A stretch of DNA of 64,000 nt from an uncultured Atopobiaceae bacterium (GCA_944322145.1 CALUNW010000005.1:1-64000), one strand, 5' to 3'; positions 24,026 through 32,106 are shown, numbered from the stretch's first letter. A program made the numbers and translations. Notes: generated by a model not told the origin, from the letters alone.

Positions 24026-24028
24026 ATC
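23998..24028. repeat. GGGGAC-core palindrome over the AraC stop
   Basis: Arms GATTCAAAAGGGG / CCCCTTTTGAATC, perfect over 13 bases, around ACAGA. It codes the last residues of the AraC protein and its stop. Confidence 0.9.
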
Positions 24029-24121
24029 CATGTTCCTTACATGGCCTGTGAACTGGTGTTATGTGAGATAGGCGACCCGTGGACGTTGCGAAGGGCCGGT
24101 CCCTTCGTAGCGTCGAGACGT

Positions 24122-24150
24122 TTGATTATGACCAACATGTTGGTTATACT
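24122..24150 (+). promoter_or_regulatory. Promoter and operator of the first PIN toxin-antitoxin operon
   Basis: -35 TTGATT (24122-24127) and -10 TATACT (24145-24150) are 17 bases apart. The perfect palindrome CCAACATGTTGG (24132-24143) fills the spacer, an ideal place for autorepression by the antitoxin. Confidence 0.8.
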
Positions 24151-24175
24151 TGTTAAAACGAAGGAGGCGAGCCCT

Positions 24176-24460
24176 ATGACAACGTTGACCGTCGACCTTG
24201 AGGGCGCCGCGCGCATGGGCATCGCGGAGGCAAAGGCCCATCTCAGTGGCATCGTCGAGCGTGCCGAGAAGAACGGCGAGGCTGCGATTCTCGAGCGCTA
24301 CGGACGCCCGGCGGCTCTCGTCGTGCCCCTGCCGCGTGCGGAGAGCGCGGGTGGTCGGGCGCGCGGTCTTCTCGCCGAGTACGCGGACGAGAGCGCTCTT
24401 GGCCTCGAGGAGGGTGCCTTCGCCCGGGCGATGGAGGCAAAGCATGGAATCCCTGCTTGA
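24176..24460 (+). CDS. Phd/YefM-type antitoxin
   Basis: The 94-residue product has the Phd/YefM fold pattern: MGIAEAKAHLSGIVERAEKN then AILERYGRPAALVVPL (residues 14-55), followed by a disordered acidic tail that would wrap the toxin. AAGGAGG lies eight bases before the ATG. It overlaps the PIN toxin gene by 17 bases. Phd-type antitoxins with PIN toxins are common. Confidence 0.85.
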   Translation: MTTLTVDLEGAARMGIAEAKAHLSGIVERAEKNGEAAILERYGRPAALVVPLPRAESAGGRARGLLAEYADESALGLEEGAFARAMEAKHGIPA

Positions 24461-24815
24461 TGCCAACGCGGCGCTTCGCTATCTACTGGAGGACAACCTG
24501 GAGCAGGCGGAGACCGCTGCCGAGACTATTGCACGGGGCGCAGAGGTCACCGTCGAGGTCCTCGCGGAGTGCGTCTACGTGCTCGCGGGCGTCTACCATG
24601 TGCCGAGGTCGCGCATCGCGGAGAGCCTCGGCCTTCTGCTCGACGAGGTTACGTGTCGGCGCAAGAACGTTGCTGCGGCGGCGCTTGGGCTCTACAGCGG
24701 CAGCTCGTTCGACTTTGTCGATTGCGTGCTGGCTGCAGAGCGCCAGGAGCTCGGACGCGACGTTGTGACGTTTGACAAGAAGCTCATTGGTCTTCTCGGC
24801 AGAGTCGAGAGGTGA
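24444..24815 (+). CDS. PIN-domain toxin (VapC-like RNase)
   Basis: The 123-residue protein has the PIN acidic residues in MESLLDANAALRYL (Asp6), the middle Glu in VLAECVYVL, FDFVDCVLAA (Asp near 92) and VVTFDKKL. VapC toxins cut tRNA or rRNA. It starts inside the antitoxin gene (translational coupling) and ends four bases before the AAA ATPase gene, which therefore is probably co-transcribed. Confidence 0.88.
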   Translation: MESLLDANAALRYLLEDNLEQAETAAETIARGAEVTVEVLAECVYVLAGVYHVPRSRIAESLGLLLDEVTCRRKNVAAAALGLYSGSSFDFVDCVLAAERQELGRDVVTFDKKLIGLLGRVER

Positions 24816-24819
24816 TGCC

Positions 24820-25578
24820 ATGGGCGAGGGGCACTTCATCAAGTCGGTGGCCATTCGCTGGGAGCTTGTCCGTACTGATGACTATCTGCGAAACATTCCC
24901 GCACTTGTGGCGTTGGGGAAAGAGCCGCTCGTCTTCACGAGCAACGTGACGTTTTTTGTCGGAGAGAACGGCTCGGGCAAGTCGACGCTGCTTGAAGCTA
25001 TGGCGGTAGCGTACGGGCTTAACCCGGAGGGCGGCACGGAGAACTATGTCTTTCGCACGCACGACTCGCATTCCGCGCTGCATGAGGGCATCGACATGAG
25101 GCGAGACCTGCTGCGTCCGTGGAACACGTTCTTCTTGCGTGCGGAGAGCTTTTACAACGTGGCGAGCAAGGCGGAGGACTATAGCCTCTTTCTAGGCGGA
25201 GAGGGTGTGACGTATCGCAACCCCGCCACCGGCCGCAGGAGCTACCTGCACGAGATGTCACACGGCGAGGCGTTTCTCGGCTTCATTCAGGACAGCTCAA
25301 AGGAGAACGGCCTCTACTTCCTGGACGAGCCCGAGGCTGCGCTCTCGCCTTCGCGCCAGCTCACGCTGCTCTATGAGATGCACGAGCTGGCCGAGCATGG
25401 AAGCCAGCTCATCGTGGCGTCGCACTCTCCGATTCTGCTTGGGCTGCCGGGGGCTCAGATTGTCTCTTTTGATGGCGAGCGGCTGCGCGAGATCTCCTAT
25501 GAGGAGACCGAGGCGTACCAAGTGACGGAGCTCTTCATCAACGGTCGCGAGGGCCTGCTGCGTCGGCTGCTTGGATGA
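24820..25578 (+). CDS. AAA-family ATPase (ABC/SMC-like, single domain)
   Basis: The 252-residue ATPase has Walker A VGENGSGKST (47-56), an ABC-type signature EMSHGEAFLGF, Walker B GLYFLDEPEAALS and a switch His in VASHSPILL. It resembles the predicted ATPases (AAA_23/OLD-like) often found in defence or repair neighbourhoods; no nuclease domain is attached. AGAGGTGA precedes the ATG. It closes the toxin-antitoxin operon, and its TGA lies in a GGGGAC-core palindrome. Confidence 0.8.
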   Translation: MGEGHFIKSVAIRWELVRTDDYLRNIPALVALGKEPLVFTSNVTFFVGENGSGKSTLLEAMAVAYGLNPEGGTENYVFRTHDSHSALHEGIDMRRDLLRPWNTFFLRAESFYNVASKAEDYSLFLGGEGVTYRNPATGRRSYLHEMSHGEAFLGFIQDSSKENGLYFLDEPEAALSPSRQLTLLYEMHELAEHGSQLIVASHSPILLGLPGAQIVSFDGERLREISYEETEAYQVTELFINGREGLLRRLLG

Positions 25579-25605
25579 TTCAAAAGGGGACAGTCCCCTT
25601 TTGAC
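25577..25605. repeat. GGGGAC-core palindrome at the ATPase stop
   Basis: CAAAAGGGGAC-A-GTCCCCTTTTG (25581-25603) is perfect; the outer GATT arm is lost on the right. Overlaps the TGA at 25576-25578. Confidence 0.85.
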
Positions 25606-25674
25606 CCAAAACGTGCCATAGAGACGCGCTTCCCCAATTCCGCGTACCTGAGATAGCCGGCTCGTGCCGCGGGC

Positions 25675-25811
25675 GTTGTGCACACTGCGCGGCGTTGTGC
25701 ACACTGCCTCAGAGGTCCTTCTCGGAAGATGCGCAGGTAGATGCGTTGTCGAGAAGTGCGCACGCCGCCGCCGAGTGCGCACAACCCGGCGGAGTGTGCA
25801 CAACGCCGAAG
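25675..25811. repeat. Dyad-doublet element, family 1, copy a
   Basis: Left arm: GTTGTGCACACTGC at 25675 and again at 25694 (19 apart). Right arm: GTGCGCACAAC at 25775 and GTGTGCACAAC at 25794 (also 19 apart), inverted relative to the left. The centre is a second stem, CTTCTCG ... CGAGAAG, around a loop with CGCAGGTAGATG. It lies between convergent genes. A related copy is at 26372-26505. Confidence 0.85.
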
Positions 25812-25817
25812 CCGGCC

Positions 25818-26324
25818 CTACGCGAGCGCGCGGATGGCGTCGGCGACGCCGCCCTCGCTCGAGAGGTTGATCGAGAGGCTGATGGGCACCACCGTGAGCG
25901 TGACCACGTCGGAGCCCTTGTAGGTGACGACCTCCAGGCCCTTGTACTCGCCCACGTCGTCTGCGGACTGTCCCAGCTTGACGGTCTCGGGCTCCCAGAT
26001 CTCGACCACGTACTCCCGCTCGGCGTCCGGTGTGGGAGCCAGGCCGTTCACCTGGGAAAGGGGCGAGAAGATCTCGTCGATCTGCGCCTGGTCCGTGATC
26101 TCGGCCACCTGCTCGCCGTCCGCATCGTACACGACGGCGCGGACGGTCTTGCTCCAGTCGATGCTCTCGAGCTCGCGCGCGATCTCCGTGGCGTTCTCGG
26201 CTATGTCTGTCAGCATGTCCGTGAGGCCGGTCGAGTCCTCGCTCTTATCGCCTAGGCCAAAGCATCCGGTAAGCGAGAAGGACAGCGCGGCAGCAAGGAT
26301 AAGCGCGATGGCACGGTGGCGCAT
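25818..26324 (-). CDS. Predicted lipoprotein
   Basis: The 168-residue protein has a lipoprotein signal peptide (MRHRAIALILAAALSFSLTG before Cys21) and an acidic linker. The mature part has a beta-rich region (VVYDADGEQVAEITDQAQI; EYVVEIWEPETV) reminiscent of small extracytoplasmic domains, but I do not recognise a family. AGGAGG precedes the ATG at 26324. It is framed on both sides by the same type of dyad repeat, which is unusual, and is monocistronic. Confidence 0.8.
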   Translation of the reverse strand: MRHRAIALILAAALSFSLTGCFGLGDKSEDSTGLTDMLTDIAENATEIARELESIDWSKTVRAVVYDADGEQVAEITDQAQIDEIFSPLSQVNGLAPTPDAEREYVVEIWEPETVKLGQSADDVGEYKGLEVVTYKGSDVVTLTVVPISLSINLSSEGGVADAIRALA

Positions 26325-26371
26325 GGGGCCTCCTTCGTTCGAGGTGGGCCTCCTTTGTACCACGTCCGGGC

Positions 26372-26505
26372 GGTGTGCGCACTCCTCGGCGTTGTGTACA
26401 CTGCCTCAGAGGTCCTTCTCGACAAATCCGCAGGTAGACGCGTTGGCGAGAAGTGCGCACATCGCCGTCGGGTGTACACAACGCAGAGGAGTGTGCACAA
26501 CCGCA
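26372..26505. repeat. Dyad-doublet element, family 1, copy b
   Basis: Left words GTGCGCAC (26375) and GTGTACAC (26394), right words GTGTACAC (26472) and GTGTGCAC (26491): period 19 on both arms. Central stem CTTCTCGACAA / TTGGCGAGAAG with CGCAGGTAGACG in the loop. It lies between divergent genes, so it cannot serve as a simple terminator. Confidence 0.85.
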
Positions 26506-26693
26506 CGCGTCTACGCAGAGTGGTGCGCTGGCCACCGATAAGCCCATCTACCTGCGGCGCGCAACCTGCAGGCGCCTTCTGGTTGCCGCAAAATCGGCCA
26601 AATTGCGCACCGCTGGTTGGTAGAATTGCGCCGTGCGCACCCGCAGACTAGGGGTGCCGGCAGACAGCGCACACCCCCGAAGAAGGGCAGACC

Positions 26694-27725
26694 ATGAGCT
26701 TTCGCGACAACCTTCAGCACCTGCGCGCAGAGCGCAACATGACCCAGGAGCAGCTGGCCATGCTGCTCGGCGTCTCACGCCAGAGCGTCACGAAGTGGGA
26801 GGCCGAGAAAAGCCAGCCGGAGATGGACAAGCTGCTCAAGATGTGCGAGATCTTCGACTGCACGCTCGACGAGCTCGTGACGGGCGACCTCACCGGCCGC
26901 GCCGCGCCTGCGACGGCGGCCCCCATTCCCGCCGGCCCGCCCACCGACGTCTGCGGGTACGAGGAGCACCAGCGCATGATGGCGCTCAAGGTGCCCACCG
27001 GCGTGGCGCTCATCCTCCTGGGCATCGCGCTCGGCCTGCTCTTTGAGGGTGCCGTCGAGCTGGCGTCCTGGAACGGGCGCGACGGCCTCTTCGTGATCAT
27101 CGTGCTCGTGGGCATCCTCGCGGGCCTCGCGTTTCTCGTGCCTGCGGGCATGGAGCACACGGCGTTTCAGAAGGCGCACCCCTACGTGGAGGACTTCTAC
27201 ACAGACGAGGACCGCGCCGCCGCCCGCCGGCAGTTCTCAGCTTCGCTCATCGCCGGCCTCGCGCTCATCTTCGCGGGCATCGGCTGCCTGCTCATGCTCG
27301 AGAGGACGGCGGAGAACTGGGGGCTCTTCCTGCTCATGTTCTTCATCGCCCTGGGCGTGTGGTGGATCGTGCGCGGCGGCATGCTGCTCGGGCGGGTCAA
27401 CGTCGAGGAGTACAACCGCTCCATCGCCGAGGATCTCGAGGTGGAAGACATCGTATCCGCAGAGCTGGACGAGGCACGGCGCGAGGCTCTTCTCGCCCAG
27501 AAGCGGCGTGGCAAGAAGCTCGGCGCGGTGTGCGGCGTCATCATGATCGTGGCCACGATTGTGGGCCTGGCGCTTCTCTTTGCGCCGGTGTTCTCGGCGC
27601 CAAACATGGACTCCTGGACCCCGGAGGGCACCTCGGCCATGTGGTTCTGGGTAGCCTGGCCGGTGGGTGGTCTCGTCTGCGGCATCGTGACGCTGCTCTG
27701 GGAGGCGTTCGGCCGGGAAGAGTGA
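26694..27725 (+). CDS. XRE-family regulator fused to a membrane domain
   Basis: Residues 1-65 are an XRE helix-turn-helix (MTQEQLAMLLGVSRQSVTKW). After a Pro/Ala linker there are about six membrane segments (for example from residues 100-120, 127-147 and 185-205) with a charged cytoplasmic helix near residue 240-290. Membrane-bound XRE proteins of this layout are common in Firmicutes and Coriobacteriia; the membrane part may sense envelope stress or a peptide, but this is unknown. AGAAGGG precedes the ATG. Upstream lies a dyad element. Confidence 0.85.
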   Translation: MSFRDNLQHLRAERNMTQEQLAMLLGVSRQSVTKWEAEKSQPEMDKLLKMCEIFDCTLDELVTGDLTGRAAPATAAPIPAGPPTDVCGYEEHQRMMALKVPTGVALILLGIALGLLFEGAVELASWNGRDGLFVIIVLVGILAGLAFLVPAGMEHTAFQKAHPYVEDFYTDEDRAAARRQFSASLIAGLALIFAGIGCLLMLERTAENWGLFLLMFFIALGVWWIVRGGMLLGRVNVEEYNRSIAEDLEVEDIVSAELDEARREALLAQKRRGKKLGAVCGVIMIVATIVGLALLFAPVFSAPNMDSWTPEGTSAMWFWVAWPVGGLVCGIVTLLWEAFGREE

Positions 27726-27764
27726 CGCGCCTGCGCGAGACACCGTGCCTCGTGGGCTATTGCC

Positions 27765-28010
27765 TCATGCCCCCAGCTCGGTAATGGGGACAACAAACAC
27801 TCCGTTGGGCGTCCTTCTGCAGAAGGACGCCTTGCCAACAAGGACCGCAAGGAACGAGGGATTCGCGTTACGTGCGGCGGGGTTACGTGCAATCTTGTCG
27901 CGCAGCCTGAGGAGGTTGCGCTCTGCTGCTGGCACCTTCTCCTCGCTCAGCTTCACCTCGATAGCGCCCCACCTTCCGTCAGGAAGCTCAACTGGCATGC
28001 CCCTATTGTT
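27765..28010 (-). pseudogene. C-terminal remnant of a DUF4143 AAA protein
   Basis: The frame reads PVELPDGRWGAIEVKLSEEK, then LLRLRDKI...ARNPAARNANPSFLAVLVG and VFVVPITELGA, the familiar C-terminus of DUF4143-containing ATPases (about 420 residues when intact). Only the last 77-80 residues remain. The left end of a SIR2 remnant overlaps its start. Confidence 0.75.
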
Positions 28011-28360
28011 TGAGTAGTGCTTCGATCGTATTTGCCGCGCCCATGTCGAGAAGGACGCTCCGCTCGGAAATCTCCGCGGGCGCCATGGCCTCGCCGAGGC
28101 TCACGCAGGCGTAGGTGGCACGCGGGTTCTCGGCCGCCATCTGCCAGAAGGGGTATTTTATGATGACGGGGGTGTTGCCGCCTGCGCCAATCTCCAAGAG
28201 CAGCAGGCGCGAGCCCCGGTGACGGCGAACGAAGTCCTGGTAGCGGGCTGCGGCGGCGTGCCAGCCCTCGTCCTCTACGAGCGTGTCGTCCGCGCGCTGG
28301 AAGCAGTGGTCCACGTTGGTGGTGAGGACGAAGAAGTCCTTCTCGCCCAGCGCTCCCTCT
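28003..28360 (-). pseudogene. SIR2-family remnant with internal deletion
   Basis: The frame begins near 28360 with GEKDFFVLTTNVDHCFQRA, the catalytic region of SIR2-like NAD-dependent deacylases, then jumps to VEDEGWHAAAARYQDFVRRH and the C-terminal GAGGNTPVIIKYPFWQMA. The zinc-binding middle and the whole NAD-binding N-terminus are missing. A CGAGAAGGAC word lies at the upstream break (GEKD). Not functional. Confidence 0.7.
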
Positions 28361-28410
28361 CGGACGGGAAGGGGATGAGGTCATATGAGTCAGGGCGGCC
28401 GAGTGGCTGC

Positions 28411-29215
28411 CTATGCGTGTTCGAGCAGATATTCCCTAAACCCCGGGAGGGCGAACTTGAAGACTCCCGGTCGGGGCTCCTCTATTACACCAGCCTCGAG
28501 CAGGCGCTTCTTGTAGGAGGATACGTAGCTCGAGGTTCTGCCGAGTCGTGCGGTGAGGTCGGCACGCGCCGTGTCCGCTTCGTCCTCCGCCATCGCGCGC
28601 AGGAAGGCGAGGTCTCCCTTCGAGAGCTCTGAGAGCGTGGCGCCGAGGATACGATCGCCGAGCTCCTCCCGTGCGAGACGGATGCCGCGACGTACGTCTT
28701 CGGCTCCGATGACGTCGCTCGAGCCGGCGCTGTTCCAGGACCGATACCCCACCAGCTGCAGCATGAAGGGAAAGCCATCGATAGCCTCGACAGCGGCGAG
28801 CAGCGCCTCGTCCTCGATCGACTTGCCAGCACTCTCCACCGTGAGGCGAAACGTCTCCTCCACCTCGTAGCGCGGGATTGGGCCCAGGTCGTGACGTGCT
28901 GCACGCCTGAGAAATGATGTCGACTTGCCGGAGAGGAGGGCAAAAATGCGATGAGGGAGGCCTGCCATGAGCAGCGCCGCCTTCTTACCTTCGCGAACGA
29001 AGTGCTGGTAGGTGGTGACGAGTTGAGCCATCTCAGCGAGTGACGGGTCAACCTCGTCCACGGTGATGAGGACGCCGGTGTCTGTGTTGGCAAGCTGCTC
29101 AAAGAGCGCGTTCATCTGCGTTCGCCAGTTACTCGGGGCGGCAGCGACGTTTTCCCACGAGAGCCCTCCGATGGGGGCGATCTCGACTCCGGTGAGGCGT
29201 CGTGTTGGATTTCTT
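28411..29215 (-). pseudogene. N-terminally truncated AAA_16-type ATPase
   Basis: From about 29210 leftward the frame codes GVEIAPIGGLSWENVAAAPS, TDTGVLITVDEVDPS (Walker B region), LLMAGLPHRIFALLS, FPFMLQLVGYRSW and a winged-helix C-terminus ending REYLLEHA. Full-length relatives of about 400 residues carry a Walker A loop in the first 60 residues, which is absent here. The upstream end runs into tandem TTGACT repeats. Possibly still translated from ATG 29115, but it could not bind ATP. Third of three remnants in a row. Confidence 0.7.
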
Positions 29216-29250
29216 TGACTTTCGTTGACTTGTTTGACTTCTGTTGACTT
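29211..29250. repeat. Four tandem TTGACT units
   Basis: TTGACT occurs four times between 29215 and 29250 with about ten-base spacing, one helical turn. It lies at the break of the truncated ATPase and 70 bases before a toxin-antitoxin promoter. Confidence 0.6.
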
Positions 29251-29289
29251 ATTTTGTGCCGCGCGAGACGGCGTGTACGCTCTCTCTGC

Positions 29290-29310
29290 TACAATGTAGA
29301 CACGTCTACA
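29290..29310 (+). promoter_or_regulatory. Promoter and operator of the second PIN toxin-antitoxin operon
   Basis: TACAAT (29290-29295) is a good -10. TGTAGACACGTCTACA (29295-29310) is a near-perfect 16-base palindrome overlapping its end and the probable start of transcription, as expected for autorepression. Confidence 0.7.
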
Positions 29311-29322
29311 AAGGAGGCTCGC

Positions 29323-29604
29323 ATGGCAACCTCAGTCGTTTCCGGGCGCGTGGACGAGAAGGTCCGTCAGCGCGCGGACGCCTACATCCGCGCGGCGGGG
29401 TCCACGCCCGCTGAGGTCATCAAGGTGGTCTGGGAGAGCATCGCGCGCACGGGCGAGGTGCCGGTGGAGTCTCCGGCAGAGGAGTCTAATGGTGCCTGGG
29501 AGCGCTTCATGGAGTTCAGGGAGAGCCTTCCCAAGGCCGAGCCGTGGCTGGTGAGCCTCACCAAGGAGCAGATGCGCGACATGATTGCGAGTCGCTATGC
29601 GTGA
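29323..29604 (+). CDS. RelB/DinJ-type antitoxin
   Basis: The 93-residue product starts with a ribbon-helix-helix pattern (SVVSGRVDEKVRQRADAYIR, then TPAEVIKVVWESIARTGEVP) typical of RelB/DinJ antitoxins. AAGGAGG lies six bases before the ATG at 29323. Its stop overlaps the toxin start. The acidic C-terminal half would bind the toxin. Confidence 0.82.
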   Translation: MATSVVSGRVDEKVRQRADAYIRAAGSTPAEVIKVVWESIARTGEVPVESPAEESNGAWERFMEFRESLPKAEPWLVSLTKEQMRDMIASRYA

Positions 29605-30025
29605 CTTCAACAGCAGGAGGCTGCTCTTCGACACCAACGTTCTTCTCGATGCGGTTTGCAAGGAAAGGTCGCAGTCCACGGAGGCATGTGAGGTCCTTCG
29701 CCGGTGCAATGGCGGGGGAGACCTGGGGCTTGCTGCCGTGGGGTCTCTCAAGGATGCGTATTACGTGCTGCAGCGACAGTACGACGAGGCGCAGGCGAGA
29801 AGATCAATCGAGTGGTTGCGCGAGCTGCTCGTTATCGCGCCGATGGGTGCGGAGGAGTGCGAGCTCTCGCTCGGCTGCGGCGAGCCGGACTTTGAGGATG
29901 GCCTCATCCGCGCCTGTGCCGAGCTCAATGACGTTGACGTCATCCTCACGCGCGACGCGGCGGCGTTCAAGCGTTCCAAGGTTCGCGCCATGTCCTGTGC
30001 GGAGTACCTCGAAACCTTTGGGTAG
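29597..30025 (+). CDS. PIN-domain toxin
   Basis: The 142-residue protein has PIN residues in RLLFDTNVLLDAV (Asp near residue 12), CGEPDFEDGLIRACA and VDVILTRDAAAFK. The ATG at 29597 overlaps the antitoxin stop (ATGCGTGA), giving coupling. PIN toxins with RelB-like antitoxins are seen in Coriobacteriia. Different in sequence from the toxin at 24444. Confidence 0.85.
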   Translation: MRDFNSRRLLFDTNVLLDAVCKERSQSTEACEVLRRCNGGGDLGLAAVGSLKDAYYVLQRQYDEAQARRSIEWLRELLVIAPMGAEECELSLGCGEPDFEDGLIRACAELNDVDVILTRDAAAFKRSKVRAMSCAEYLETFG

Positions 30026-30106
30026 GCAGTCACTCGCCTAATTCAATCCCCATAACCTTATTTAGACAATATCTATTGAGTTGTGTTATCAATGGGGGTG
30101 TACTTA

Positions 30107-30298
30107 ATGAAGTATCGCGTCCTTAGAAGACAAATCTCCGAGCTGGCGAAGTCAAAGGGGCTTGTGGTGTTCTGGGAAGAGGGCTCGAGCCACACAAAGG
30201 TGAGCGTTGGGAACAGACAGACGACAATCCCCCGTCATTCTGAGGTGAATGAGGTTACTTCTCGCGCGATACTCCGCCACCTGTTTGGAGGTGAGTGA
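30107..30298 (+). CDS. hicA: HicA-type toxin
   Basis: The 63-residue protein shows the double-stranded RNA-binding-like HicA pattern: VLRRQISELAKSKG, then GSSHTKVSVGNRQTTIPRH with the catalytic His in GSSH. HicA cuts mRNA. GGGGGTG precedes the ATG at 30107. The HicB gene begins one base after its stop. Confidence 0.82.
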   Translation: MKYRVLRRQISELAKSKGLVVFWEEGSSHTKVSVGNRQTTIPRHSEVNEVTSRAILRHLFGGE

Positions 30299-30299
30299 C

Positions 30300-30674
30300 A
30301 TGGCAAAGGACGTAACGGCGCGCGTGACTCGGAGTGAGGGTTGGTGGGCCATTTCCGTCGAGGAGATTCCGGGTCTGTTTACCCAAGCTCGCAGGCTCGA
30401 CCAAGTTGCCAATATGGTTCGTGACGCGGCGTCGCTGCTCGGCGTTGAAGTGGATGCCGTTGAGGTTCTGCCAGTGCTTGACTCTGACTCGCAAAGAATG
30501 CTTGAGGAGCTCGAGGCAGCTCGCAGAGAGGCTGAGGAGAAGCGGCGCATATCCTCAAGCCTCACTAGACAAATAATCCGCCGCTTTCGCGAGGAGGGTC
30601 TCACCTTGCGTGACATCGCCTCTCTCGTGGGTCTCTCGCAGCAGCGTGTTGCCGTGCTGAGCAAGGACGTATAG
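30300..30674 (+). CDS. hicB: HicB-type antitoxin with DNA-binding C-terminus
   Basis: Residues 1-50 have the HicB partial RNase H fold (GWWAISVEEIPGLFTQARRL), followed by a charged linker and a C-terminal helix-turn-helix (EEGLTLRDIASLVGLSQQRV). It directly follows hicA and would neutralise it and repress the operon. A GAGGTGA box lies close to the ATG. Confidence 0.85.
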   Translation: MAKDVTARVTRSEGWWAISVEEIPGLFTQARRLDQVANMVRDAASLLGVEVDAVEVLPVLDSDSQRMLEELEAARREAEEKRRISSSLTRQIIRRFREEGLTLRDIASLVGLSQQRVAVLSKDV

Positions 30675-30681
30675 AAGGCAG

Positions 30682-32106
30682 CTACGAGTTAATTCGCTCA
30701 ATGAACGCCTGGTAGTCGGCCTCGTTCTGGTCGGAGTAGGCGCGGGCGAAGTCCCACATGACGTCCTCGAAGGCGTGGCCGTCTTCGAGGTACGCAGCAA
30801 TGGCGACCTCGTCGCCGGTGCGGGCGTGCGCGTGCGCGAGCGACCACGCGCAGAGCCGCGCGACGTTCTCGAGGCTCTCCGGGCCCACCGCGGCGAGGTC
30901 GATCGAGCCCTTGCCGTTCCAGAGCTGGCGCACGTAGTAGTCGCGCGTGCCGCCGCCCGTCGTGGGCACGCTCGTCCAGCCCAGCAAAAAGTCGCTCGTG
31001 GACTGCACGAGGCGCTGGCCCTCCACCACGCGCTCGCCGTGGCTCGCAAAGCCGCTCGGCCGCCAGTAGCGCTCCACGACGGACTCCTCGGCCTCCTTGA
31101 CCTGAAGAACCAGCGGGTCGTCCTCGTCACGGCCCGTGAGCAGCGCAATCCAGGCGCGGCGTCCCACCGAGCCCACGCCCACGACCTTGCGCGCGGCGTC
31201 CTGCAGGCGGTAGTGGCCGAGAAGAACGCGGCGGTCGCGGGGGATGCTCCCAAAGTAGGCGTCCAGGAGGCCACGCAGCGCGTGGCTGAGCTGGGCGGCG
31301 TCGTAGCCCTGCTCGGCGGAGAGCTCAGAGAGCGGCACCAGCTCGGGCGGGCGGGTGTCAAAGCGCAGGCGTCCCCCGTCGCGCACCGTGAGGCGGTCGG
31401 CCGCGCGTGCGCTGTCCTTCTCGCGCGCCTTCTCCACGGCCTTGCGGATGGTCCGCCCGGTCTTGCCGTCGAGCTCGAACTCGTCGAGCATGCGCTCGAC
31501 GTCGAGATGGGCATGCCAGACGTCGAGCTCGCCCTTCTCCGCAAAGTGGGCCATCGCGCGACGATACTGCTTGGCGCAGGCGCGCACGGCGTCCTTGCGG
31601 TCCTGCTTGGAGAAGCCGCGGTCGCGCCCGCAGATCTCGATGCTCGCCACGAGGCGCATGACGTCCCACTCCCAGGGCCCGGGCGCGGTCTCGTCGAAGT
31701 CGTTGACGTCAAAGACGAGGTGGCGCGTGTGGCTCATGAAGATGCCGAAGTTGCCGACGTGCGCGTCTCCGATGCACTGGACCTCGATGCCGGTGACGGG
31801 CATCGTGGCGAGGTCGGCGGCCATGATGACGGCGCTGCCGCGGTAGAACGTGAACGGCGAGACGCCCATGCGCTCGTAGCGCAGCGGCACGAGGCTCGGG
31901 TCGCGCGTGACGGACTGCTGCTCGATGAGGCCGATCGCCGGCTCGCTGGACGTACGCGGCTCCCAGGCGCCGAGCGTCTCGATCGGGCAGGCTTCGCGTG
32001 CGGCGAGCCCGGCGGCCTGGCGCTCCTCGACGGTGGGCGCGGGACGGTAGAGCACCGCCTGCGGGCTGGGCGCGGCGTTCTTCTCGATCTCTTCGAGCTC
32101 GTCCAT
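30682..32106 (-). CDS. DUF2252 family protein
   Basis: The 474-residue protein has the DUF2252 motifs: RYERMGVSPFTFYRGSA, IGDAHVGNFG (kinase-like HxGN), FDVNDFDET and RDYYVRQLWNGKGS. The family has a kinase-like fold and is predicted to phosphorylate an unknown substrate. AAAGGA precedes the ATG. It is convergent with hicB and divergent from the ABC exporter operon, and looks like a single-gene unit. Confidence 0.92.
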   Translation of the reverse strand: MDELEEIEKNAAPSPQAVLYRPAPTVEERQAAGLAAREACPIETLGAWEPRTSSEPAIGLIEQQSVTRDPSLVPLRYERMGVSPFTFYRGSAVIMAADLATMPVTGIEVQCIGDAHVGNFGIFMSHTRHLVFDVNDFDETAPGPWEWDVMRLVASIEICGRDRGFSKQDRKDAVRACAKQYRRAMAHFAEKGELDVWHAHLDVERMLDEFELDGKTGRTIRKAVEKAREKDSARAADRLTVRDGGRLRFDTRPPELVPLSELSAEQGYDAAQLSHALRGLLDAYFGSIPRDRRVLLGHYRLQDAARKVVGVGSVGRRAWIALLTGRDEDDPLVLQVKEAEESVVERYWRPSGFASHGERVVEGQRLVQSTSDFLLGWTSVPTTGGGTRDYYVRQLWNGKGSIDLAAVGPESLENVARLCAWSLAHAHARTGDEVAIAAYLEDGHAFEDVMWDFARAYSDQNEADYQAFIERINS

